Positions 1 to 5,120 of a stretch of 6,295 nt of DNA are shown here, one piece after another. The position numbers and the translations under genes are program-made. Each line of letters starts with the position of its first letter. The first letter of the stretch is position 1. A model generated the notes under the pieces. It saw only the letters and a program-made list of their open reading frames with translations. It made no database searches and was not told the origin of the DNA. Source of the DNA: Chitinophagales bacterium (GTDB lineage: Bacteria > Bacteroidota > Bacteroidia > Chitinophagales > UBA10324); assembly GCA_026786335.1 (NCBI GenBank), contig JAJAYG010000237.1, positions 1 through 6,295 of the forward strand, written 5' to 3'.

Positions 1-602
1 ACTGCGGCATCATACCGTTTCATTCCTTTTTCAGATGCATCGGAGATAAAAAGTATTTGAAGTTGTGCATTAAAAAGTTTTGCAAATGGTAAGGCCTCTC
101 TCAATTCTCCTGTTAAGTTTTTTAAATCGCTCGGCATCAATATTTTTTTTATTCCGGTGTATTCATAATTGTTAGGAACAGAAAGAACAGGAATATGGCT
201 TCTTGAAATAACATCAACTGCATTACTCCCAATAAAAGCTTTTTTAATTCCACTGGCTCCCTTGGTTCCCATAATAATTAAATCTGCTTTAACCTTTAAA
301 GCATTTTGAGTAATCATTGGAGGCAATGAAAAATCTTCCGTTGCCAAATAATCAATCCTCTTTTCATTGAGTTTGAATTTAGCTTCTGTAGCTTGTTTAA
401 AAATAGCTGCTTTAAGATGTGCTTTGATCTCAGCGCCATCGAGTACGCTGGTTACAATGGGCATTTCACCAACAGGAATTGGTAATATTCCCCCATGAAA
501 CAGAATGAATTTAGCATCGAGTTTTTTACTCATGTTGAGGGCATACTTAATTGCATTGGTTGCATTTCTCGAGAAATCGGTTGGAATGAAAACTTTAAAC
601 AT
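1..602 (-). CDS. Universal stress protein (UspA family), two-domain, C-terminus cut by window edge
   Basis: Translating the minus strand from ATG at 602 gives 200 uninterrupted residues that run off the left edge. The protein opens MFKVFIPTDFSRNA, the typical first Usp strand with the nucleotide-contacting Asp (D9). Residues 112-126 hold a perfect G-x2-G-x9-G-S motif (G112, G115, G125, S126), the ATP-binding signature of the UspA/MJ0577 type. A second Usp domain begins near residue 152 (KKILMPSDL), so this is the tandem two-domain form of about 270-290 residues common in Bacteroidota, with about 80 residues missing here. Usp proteins are cytoplasmic nucleotide-binding proteins induced by stress or growth arrest; their biochemical role is usually undefined. 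The first domain should bind ATP; the second cannot be judged. No Shine-Dalgarno is seen, and a TAnnTTTG promoter lies 16 bases upstream of the start. The gene is divergent from the lipoprotein gene at 764. Confidence 0.93.
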   Translation of the reverse strand, partial: MFKVFIPTDFSRNATNAIKYALNMSKKLDAKFILFHGGILPIPVGEMPIVTSVLDGAEIKAHLKAAIFKQATEAKFKLNEKRIDYLATEDFSLPPMITQNALKVKADLIIMGTKGASGIKKAFIGSNAVDVISRSHIPVLSVPNNYEYTGIKKILMPSDLKNLTGELREALPFAKLFNAQLQILFISDASEKGMKRYDAA

Positions 603-618
603 GGCTTTTAATTTTATT

Positions 619-626
619 CAAAAATA
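619..626 (-). promoter_or_regulatory. Bacteroidota-type -7 promoter element for the usp gene
   Basis: On the minus strand these bases read TATTTTTG, matching the Bacteroidota sigma consensus TAnnTTTG. They end 16 bases before the usp start codon. No good -33 TTTG is visible at the expected distance, so the call rests on the -7 match and its position. In AT-rich DNA a chance match is quite possible. Confidence 0.4.
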
Positions 627-739
627 TTCGCTTCAATAAGTCTTTCGCATGAGCAAGATCATTGTGGCTGATGATAAATATTAGTTTTGTTTTGAACCCT
701 AAATATTTGCTTACTCTTTTCTGTTTTGTGAAATGAAGT

Positions 740-747
740 TAACTTTG
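740..747 (+). promoter_or_regulatory. Bacteroidota-type -7 promoter element for the DUF4920-type lipoprotein gene
   Basis: The sequence is TAACTTTG, matching TAnnTTTG, and lies 16 bases before the ATG at 764. The spacing is the same as that of the usp promoter on the opposite strand. The -33 position holds only a T-rich run, not a clear TTTG. It implies a 5' leader of about 10 bases. Confidence 0.4.
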
Positions 748-763
748 AAAAAAAAATATTTCA

Positions 764-1210
764 ATGCTAAGATTTTGCACCTTTCTTTTTTCCGCCACAC
801 TGCTTTTTGCCTGCAATCACGCAGCAGAAAATAAATTCTATGGGAATGAATTTGATACAACACAGGCAATCTCAGTTGCTGAATTGGTTAAAAGAATGGA
901 AGGGAATAAAAAAGTAGAAGCTATTGTTTATGGAAATGTAACTGCAGTTTGTAAAGCTGAAGGGTGCTGGATGAATTTAGAAAATCCCGGACATGCAGAT
1001 TTATTTGTTGACTGGAATCATGAATTTAATATTCCGTTGAATGGCGAGGGCACAAAGGCATTTGTAACAGGATATGCTTTTTATGATATAACTACAGTCG
1101 AAGAGTTGAAACACTTTGCTAAGGATGAAGGGAAGACGGATGAAGAGATTGCCAACATTTCGGAACCTGAATTTAAAATTGCTTTTAAAGCAACTGGTGT
1201 AAAGCTTTAG
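764..1210 (+). CDS. Small exported lipoprotein, DUF4920-like
   Basis: A 148-residue protein with a short N-terminal export signal (residues 1-16, hydrophobic core FCTFLFSATLLFA). Cys17 sits in LFAC, which resembles a lipobox although Phe at -2 is unusual. The mature part carries the segment VYGNVTAVCKAEGCWMNL (about 55-72) with C63, C68, W69 and M70. I recognise this VCxxxGCWM signature from DUF4920 proteins of Bacteroidota, small periplasmic or lipid-anchored proteins of unknown function. The paired Cys and Met could bind a metal or redox-cycle, but that is inference. The rest looks like a compact beta-rich domain (AFVTGYAFYDITT), followed by an acidic helix and a final strand (FKIAFKATGVKL). 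An upstream ATG at 733 is out of frame, so 764 is the start. The gene is probably monocistronic, as the next gene is convergent with only 4 bases between the stop codons. Confidence 0.85.
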   Translation: MLRFCTFLFSATLLFACNHAAENKFYGNEFDTTQAISVAELVKRMEGNKKVEAIVYGNVTAVCKAEGCWMNLENPGHADLFVDWNHEFNIPLNGEGTKAFVTGYAFYDITTVEELKHFAKDEGKTDEEIANISEPEFKIAFKATGVKL

Positions 1211-1214
1211 AATG

Positions 1215-2183
1215 CTAAATCATTTGAGTTCGAGGTGAAGGAACACTTCGAACTGATGGACATTGCTTGCACCACGAACCTCTTTGTATAGCAAGGGCAT
1301 TAGCCTCCCACTCATGACCGTTCTTGCATTGCCATTTCAATTTTGAATCAATGTTTACATACGTAGATGAAATACATTTTCCACCGAATTGTTGTGCTAA
1401 CAATTTCATTTGCTCAATAGTATGCTTTGCAACACCGGCACAACGGGGGCACCATGTTTTTTGACTGGTAACTGCATTGGCTGTTGCATTCCATGTATGA
1501 CCCTTACTGCATTTCCACTTTAAGGGGGAAAAATTATTGAGATAGATTTTTGAAAGCAACTGCCCGCCATGAGCCGCAGCTATTTTTCTTAAATCATTAA
1601 TGTGTAACCTGCGCTTTAATCCATTTTTTTTATAAGCACATTTTTTACACCAATGTCCCACTCGTATTGAACTCGAATTTGCTTGCCAAACATGCCCTTC
1701 ACTGCATTGCCAATTAAGCATAGAACTACTGTTCTTATAAACAGTTGAAAGACATTTACCGCCCTTCTCTTCAGCAATTTTTTTCATTTGTTCAATTGTT
1801 AATCTTAAGTGTCCTGAACATTCGCTACACCAAAGTCCGCTGCTCTTAATATAATTTGGTATGGCCATCCATATATGTCCGTTAGCACATTGCCATTGCA
1901 ATTTTATTTTACTTCCTAGGTATTTGGTTGAAAGACATTTTCCTCCTTTACCCTCTGCGATGTGCTGCATCTCTATCAATTTTAATTCCTGCTCATTATC
2001 CTTTAAACATTGCCGGCACCAGCTACCTTGTATGATTATAGAATAAGGAGCATCCCATGTGTGTCCCTTATTGCACTTCCATGTTAAAGGAGTTGAATAA
2101 TCCCAATATTCTTTACTGAGACATCTTCCTTTCCTTAACACTGCTATCTCTTGCATGTACTCAATAGTGAAGCGAGTAGACAT
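1215..2183 (-). CDS. Five-repeat zinc-finger (treble-clef/zinc-ribbon type) protein, function unknown
   Basis: A 322-residue protein made almost entirely of five tandem repeats of about 61-65 residues, at roughly 6-59, 70-122, 130-182, 197-248 and 258-308. Each repeat has a helix (like MKKIAEEKGGKCLS), a Tyr, then L-x-W-x-C-x2-GH-x-W, and 12-13 residues later WC-x2-C. The likely zinc ligands are C37/H41/C56/C59, C99/H103/C119/C122, C160/H164/C179/C182, C225/H229/C245/C248 and C286/H290/C305/C308; all five sets are complete. A further Cys in GGKCLS is present in repeats 1, 2, 3 and 5 but is Leu209 in repeat 4. The pattern resembles the 'probable zinc-ribbon domain' family (PF14311-like), which often occurs in arrays and sometimes beside endonuclease domains. 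Here no nuclease, membrane segment or signal peptide follows; the tail after C308 is only 14 residues. A nucleic-acid-binding role is inferred, not shown. On the minus strand an imperfect TAnnTTTG-like box (TAATTTTT, 2191-2198) lies 7 bases before the ATG. Confidence 0.88.
   Translation of the reverse strand: MSTRFTIEYMQEIAVLRKGRCLSKEYWDYSTPLTWKCNKGHTWDAPYSIIIQGSWCRQCLKDNEQELKLIEMQHIAEGKGGKCLSTKYLGSKIKLQWQCANGHIWMAIPNYIKSSGLWCSECSGHLRLTIEQMKKIAEEKGGKCLSTVYKNSSSMLNWQCSEGHVWQANSSSIRVGHWCKKCAYKKNGLKRRLHINDLRKIAAAHGGQLLSKIYLNNFSPLKWKCSKGHTWNATANAVTSQKTWCPRCAGVAKHTIEQMKLLAQQFGGKCISSTYVNIDSKLKWQCKNGHEWEANALAIQRGSWCKQCPSVRSVPSPRTQMI
1228..1253 (+). terminator. Hairpin at the convergent 3' ends, possible terminator without a U-tract
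   Basis: GTTCGAGGTG (1228-1237) and CACTTCGAAC (1244-1253) form a 10-pair stem around the six-base loop AAGGAA. One pair is G-U if read on the plus strand and A-C on the minus strand, so the hairpin is more stable in the plus-strand transcript, 18 bases after the stop of the lipoprotein gene. No T-run follows, so a classical intrinsic terminator is not shown. It also lies inside the last codons of the minus-strand zinc-finger gene. Confidence 0.3.
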
Positions 2184-2257
2184 ATTGATTAAAAATTATA
2201 GTGGGTATGTTCTTAAAATTACATTCGAAAATAAGAAAATTAAAACAACTATTTCCT

Positions 2258-2307
2258 CCGCCCAGTCTCCTTGCATGAGCTGCTTGCGCGAGCGAGGGAC
2301 TGGGCGG
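2258..2307. repeat. GC-rich palindrome with bulged T (REP-like)
   Basis: CCGCCCAGTC (2258-2267) pairs perfectly with GACTGGGCGG (2298-2307). If T2268 is bulged, the stem continues for six more pairs (2269-2274 with 2292-2297, one of them G-U) before a larger apical loop. The single T bulged just after GTC is the same architecture as in the hairpin pair at 2491-2565, although most stem bases differ. The first arm starts 74 bases upstream of the zinc-finger gene's start, so it could lie in that gene's regulatory region. Mobile-repeat origin is inferred. Confidence 0.65.
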
Positions 2308-2356
2308 CTAAATGGTTGCTTAGTAGTTATGAAAGCAGGAGAGGGCGTTGTAATGA

Positions 2357-2385
2357 ATCAGCCCCGCCGATGAGGCGGGACTGAT
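2357..2385. repeat. Near-perfect palindrome with 5-base loop
   Basis: ATCAGCCCCGCC (2357-2368) pairs with GGCGGGACTGAT (2374-2385) around the loop GATGA. Eleven of twelve positions pair. The exception, C2362/A2380, becomes a G-U pair on the minus strand, so the minus transcript folds better. The right arm shares GGGACTG with the right arm of the palindrome at 2258-2307. AT-rich sequence (ATATATA) follows but no T-run, so it is not a convincing plus-strand terminator. Confidence 0.6.
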
Positions 2386-2490
2386 ATATATAAATGACGC
2401 AGAGAGTTTTTAAATTGTGATGGTGTTGGGTGGGGGAAAGGAAGATTGGAAATGGTTGTTAGATTTATGAAAGGAATTGGTTTTCTCCCG

Positions 2491-2565
2491 CAGCCGTGTC
2501 TCTCGAAGAGGACACGGCGTAATAAAATTAAACACGCCGTGTCCGCGAAAAGCGAGACACGGCTG
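2491..2565. repeat. Inverted pair of REP-like bulged hairpins (BIME-like)
   Basis: Two hairpins face each other across a 13-base AT-rich linker (2521-2533). Hairpin A (2493-2518) has stem GCCGTGTC/GACACGGC, bulged T2501, tip CTC/GAG and loop GAA. Hairpin B (2536-2563) has the same 8-pair stem, tip CGC/GCG, loop GAAAA and bulged A2555. The reverse complement of B lines up with A over the stem, the bulge and the flanks (CAGCC...GGCGT), so they are inverted copies of one element. The tip differs by a compensatory change (T-A in A, G-C in B). The arms can also pair between units: 2491-2502 with 2554-2565 and 2510-2520 with 2534-2544, both perfect. This matches the organisation of bacterial REP/BIME elements. 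Assignment to a mobilised family needs genome-wide copies. Confidence 0.72.
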
Positions 2566-2655
2566 AGGTAGATTACATCGCTTTGGACAAAGTATATGAA
2601 GACATTGAAAGTTCCCCAACTGGCGCTCTTTTGTAGTCAAGCATTAAAGCCGAGC

Positions 2656-2685
2656 GCCCCGCTAAAAAGCGGGGCATGCGTGCCC
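2656..2685. repeat. Two overlapping, mutually exclusive hairpins upstream of surE
   Basis: GCCCCGCT (2656-2663) and AGCGGGGC (2668-2675) make a perfect 8-pair stem with loop AAAA. GGGCA (2672-2676) and TGCCC (2681-2685) make a second perfect 5-pair stem with loop TGCG. They share bases 2672-2675, so only one can form at a time, and the first should be much the stronger. No T-run follows either. If transcribed toward surE they could act as a structural switch, but a transcript covering them is not shown. They may instead be another member of the local palindrome cluster. Confidence 0.5.
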
Positions 2686-2726
2686 TCAACACAAAACTTA
2701 AATGCACACCCGCTCGAAAGGGCAGC

Positions 2727-2743
2727 AACATTACTATAATGTT
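2727..2743. promoter_or_regulatory. Small AT-rich inverted repeat upstream of surE, possible operator
   Basis: AACATTA (2727-2733) and TAATGTT (2737-2743) are perfect inverted repeats with a three-base centre, CTA. The site lies 41 bases upstream of the surE -7 box, near where an upstream-binding regulator would sit. No known regulator motif is recognised. Chance is quite possible in AT-rich DNA. Confidence 0.25.
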
Positions 2744-2784
2744 ATGATGAACGCGAGCCCTAAAAATCCCGAATCGCCAATCAT

Positions 2785-2792
2785 TACCTTTG
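2785..2792 (+). promoter_or_regulatory. Bacteroidota-type -7 promoter element directly before surE
   Basis: TACCTTTG is an exact match to TAnnTTTG and is followed by only four bases (CCGC) before the surE ATG at 2797. Transcription would start at or within a few bases of the start codon, giving a leaderless or nearly leaderless message. A clear -33 TTTG is not seen. The exact match and position make this the best promoter candidate for the surE-lpxB operon. Confidence 0.6.
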
Positions 2793-2796
2793 CCGC

Positions 2797-3588
2797 ATGT
2801 CGAAAAAAATAAAACCTGTTATACTTGTTACCAATGATGATGGCATTACATCACCCGGCATTCGTGCTTTGGTTGAGGAGATGCGGCATTTAGGAAGGGT
2901 AGTAGTAGTTGCGCCCGATAGTCCGCAATCAGGAATGGGCCATGCGATTACAATTGACGATCCGTTGCGAATGGAAAAGGTTGAGTTGTTTGAAGATGTA
3001 GAATCATACCAGTGCACCGGCACTCCTGTTGATTGCGTAAAGCTTGCAGTAGATAAAATAATTAAAGGCAAACCCGATCTTTGTGTTTCGGGAATTAACC
3101 ACGGCAGCAATTCATCCATCAATGTAATTTATTCTGGAACCATGTCTGCAGCTATGGAAGCATCGATAGAAGGAATTAATGCAATCGGTTTTTCATTTCT
3201 TAATTATGGGTATGAAGCCGATCTTGCATTGTGCCGCAAAGTTGCGCGCCAGGTAGCAACAGAAGTGCTGAAGAATGGGCTACCCAAGAATGTATTAATC
3301 AATGTAAACATTCCCAATGTTTCTTTATCACACTATAAAGGAATTAAAATTTGCCGGCAGGCAGTTGCAAAGTGGGAAGAAGAATTTAATGAACGCATTG
3401 ATCCGCGCGGGAAAAAATATTATTGGCTCACCGGTAAATTTGTAAACTACGATCATGGTGAAGATACTGATGAGTGGGCGCTGTCACATGGCTTTGCATC
3501 AATTGTCCCGGTTCAGTTTGATCTTACAGCGCATCACGCAATTCCATTTCTTAATAATAATTTTAAGTTGAATGAAGAAAGCAAATAG
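2797..3588 (+). CDS. surE: 5'/3'-nucleotidase SurE
   Basis: A 263-residue protein, close to the usual 250-260 of the family. SurE is a cytoplasmic metal-dependent phosphatase acting on nucleoside 5'- and 3'-monophosphates (EC 3.1.3.5 type), linked with stationary-phase survival. Its hallmarks are in order: VTNDDGITSPGI (11-22) with metal ligands D14 and D15; APDSPQSGMGHAIT (39-52) with S45; CTGTPVDCVKLAV (73-85); SGINHGSN (98-105) with ligand N101; and YSGTMSAAMEA (112-122). All four expected metal ligands (D, D, S, N) are present. The start at 2797 is required because the TNDDG strand begins about ten residues in. It is the first gene of a tight operon: the next frame starts 17 bases before the surE stop. 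The promoter is nearly abutting the ATG. Confidence 0.97.
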   Translation: MSKKIKPVILVTNDDGITSPGIRALVEEMRHLGRVVVVAPDSPQSGMGHAITIDDPLRMEKVELFEDVESYQCTGTPVDCVKLAVDKIIKGKPDLCVSGINHGSNSSINVIYSGTMSAAMEASIEGINAIGFSFLNYGYEADLALCRKVARQVATEVLKNGLPKNVLINVNIPNVSLSHYKGIKICRQAVAKWEEEFNERIDPRGKKYYWLTGKFVNYDHGEDTDEWALSHGFASIVPVQFDLTAHHAIPFLNNNFKLNEESK

Positions 3589-3880
3589 ATTTCGTTCAGC
3601 AGATAATATTTACATGGGCGCTTTTTTGGGATTGGTTTTTCCGGTCGTCGGGTTTTTGCTTTACTATCTGCTCATGTTTTTTGATACCATGAGCTTAAGC
3701 ACTTATTGGGATTTTCTTTTTCGCGAAGGAAATATTTCTGCAGCACTCTCGCTCTCCATCATTGCAAACCTTGCAATATTTTTTTACTTCATTAACAGCA
3801 GTATGTATGAAGCATCAAAAGGAATTGTTGGAGCAACAATTTTTTACGGCTTATTTATTATCATCTTCAAATTTTTCTGA
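3572..3880 (+). CDS. Small three-helix membrane protein between surE and lpxB, function unknown
   Basis: A 102-residue protein with a short basic N-terminus (MKKANRFR) and three predicted membrane-spanning segments at about 15-37, 56-75 and 83-102. The very hydrophobic C-terminus ends FIIIFKFF. I do not recognise a named family. The start overlaps the end of surE by 17 bases, and its TGA stop overlaps the lpxB ATG by one base (TGATG), indicating translational coupling. As far as I recall, a short membrane protein in this position is common in Bacteroidota. That context suggests an inner-membrane role related to lipid A synthesis, such as organising the peripheral LpxB, but this is inference. 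The two basic arginines and lysines at the N-terminus suggest that end is cytoplasmic. Reality of the gene is strongly supported by the exact packing of the reading frames. Confidence 0.88.
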   Translation: MKKANRFRSADNIYMGAFLGLVFPVVGFLLYYLLMFFDTMSLSTYWDFLFREGNISAALSLSIIANLAIFFYFINSSMYEASKGIVGATIFYGLFIIIFKFF

Positions 3881-5004
3881 TGAGGTTTTACATAATTGCC
3901 GGTGAAGCATCAGGTGATTTGCATGCAGCTAATCTTATTAAAGAGATTCGCAAAATTCAACCGGGCTCAATTTTTCGTGGGCTCGGCGGAGACTTAATGA
4001 AAGAGCAGGGAGTTTCATTGTTGAAGCATTACAGGCAGACAGCATTTATGGGTTTTGTGGAAGTAATAAAAAATCTAAAAAAAATTCTTGGCTTTATCAG
4101 CGAGTGTAAAAAAGATATTCTTGAATGGAAACCCGATGCAATTATTCTGGTTGATTACCCGGGATTTAATTTACGCATAGCTGAGTTTGCAAAACAAAAT
4201 GGTTACAAGGTTTTTTATTATATCTCTCCGCAAGTTTGGGCATGGAAAGCGAGCAGAGTAAAAAAAATCAAACGTGATGTAGATCGAATGTTTGTGATAC
4301 TTCCTTTCGAAAAAGATTTTTATAAAACATGGAATTACGAAGTTGATTTTGTAGGCCATCCATTGCTTGATGCAGTAAAAGATTTTGTTCCCGAAAAATT
4401 ATATCTGAAAAATGATTCAGAACCAAATCAAATTGAGAAACCTGTAATCGCAATTTTACCCGGCAGCCGTGAAATGGAAATCACAAAGATTCTTCCTGTA
4501 ATGCTGGAGGTGGTGGATGCTTTTCCTGAGTATCAATTCGTTGTTGCTGCAATAAATTCTATTGAAGAAAGTTTTTACAAAAAGATAATTGGTGAAAAGA
4601 ATTGCATTCTTCTTTTCAATAAAACCTATTCACTGCTCGCGAATTCGAGAGCAGCTTTAGTAGCTTCAGGCACTGCAACATTGGAGACTGCAATTTTTAG
4701 TGTGCCGCAAATAGTTTGTTACAGGGGTAACGCAATTTCCTTTTGGATTGCTAAAAGATTGGTAGATGTAAAATATATTTCATTGGTCAATCTTATTCTC
4801 GACCGGCAATTGATCAAAGAGCTAATTCAAGCTGATCTTACAAAAGAAAATATTATTATTGAATTGAATAGAATATTATTAGATGAAATAAAAAGAACTG
4901 AAATTTTTAGCGGCTATAAAGAACTGCAGGAAAAACTCGGCGGACCAAGTGCATCATTAAAAACAGCGCAATCAATTTTGGAATCAATGAAGCAAGAAGG
5001 ATGA
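3880..5004 (+). CDS. lpxB: Lipid-A-disaccharide synthase LpxB
   Basis: A 374-residue protein, near the usual ~380. LpxB (glycosyltransferase family 19, EC 2.4.1.182) joins lipid X to UDP-diacylglucosamine, forming the beta-1,6-linked disaccharide of lipid A at the cytoplasmic face of the inner membrane. Recognisable motifs are IAGEASGDLHAANLI (6-20), FRGLGGDLM (32-40), MGFVEVIKNL (57-66), VDYPGFN (91-97, with the conserved Asp92), YYISPQVWAWK (113-123), ILPFEKDFY (140-148), FVGHPLLD (157-164), AILPGSREMEI (191-201) and ASGTATLETA (262-271). The segment KYISLVNLIL (298-307) matches the conserved region near the UDP-sugar site. The gene overlaps the preceding membrane-protein frame by one base and probably shares the surE promoter. 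Its presence shows a Gram-negative outer membrane with lipid A. The stop is followed within six bases by the tRNA promoter element. Confidence 0.97.
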   Translation: MRFYIIAGEASGDLHAANLIKEIRKIQPGSIFRGLGGDLMKEQGVSLLKHYRQTAFMGFVEVIKNLKKILGFISECKKDILEWKPDAIILVDYPGFNLRIAEFAKQNGYKVFYYISPQVWAWKASRVKKIKRDVDRMFVILPFEKDFYKTWNYEVDFVGHPLLDAVKDFVPEKLYLKNDSEPNQIEKPVIAILPGSREMEITKILPVMLEVVDAFPEYQFVVAAINSIEESFYKKIIGEKNCILLFNKTYSLLANSRAALVASGTATLETAIFSVPQIVCYRGNAISFWIAKRLVDVKYISLVNLILDRQLIKELIQADLTKENIIIELNRILLDEIKRTEIFSGYKELQEKLGGPSASLKTAQSILESMKQEG

Positions 5005-5009
5005 TACAA

Positions 5010-5017
5010 TATATTTG
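5010..5017 (+). promoter_or_regulatory. Bacteroidota-type -7 promoter element for tRNA-Ala
   Basis: TATATTTG is an exact TAnnTTTG match located 8 bases before the first base of the tRNA, which allows a very short pre-tRNA leader. It begins 5 bases after the lpxB stop, so the tRNA can be transcribed independently. A TTTTG at 4976-4980 lies 29 bases away, too far for a normal -33 element. Confidence 0.55.
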
Positions 5018-5025
5018 CGCTCTTT

Positions 5026-5101
<76 letters not shown>

Positions 5102-5120
5102 AAACCTAATTTGTATTGTA

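Larger units (their letters stand above)
2184..2784. other. Long gene-free spacer rich in GC palindromes
   Basis: About 600 bases separate the divergent zinc-finger gene and surE. I find no credible coding region: open frames on either strand here are short, run through the palindromes and resemble no family. The spacer contains at least four separate GC-rich inverted repeats in otherwise AT-rich DNA (listed individually). It also holds a G-rich stretch near 2420-2445 and a small AT-rich inverted repeat at 2727-2743. The surE promoter sits at its right end. No transposase, tRNA or CRISPR repeat is present. Confidence 0.7.

Noticed and set aside
2155..2373. Plus-strand open frame of 72 codons
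   Set aside because: It starts inside the minus-strand zinc-finger gene and reads through two palindromes; there is no domain or start signal.
2410..2640. Minus-strand open frame of 76 codons in the surE upstream spacer
   Set aside because: It runs straight through the 2491-2565 inverted hairpin pair, has a Pro/Arg-rich composition unlike the neighbours, and has no recognisable domain or promoter.
2258..2685. CRISPR array made of the repeated GC-rich palindromes
   Set aside because: The units differ in sequence, length and spacing, there are no uniform spacers, and no cas genes are present.
2784..3122. Minus-strand open frame of 112 codons opposite surE
   Set aside because: It is a shadow of the surE coding sequence, with no family resemblance.
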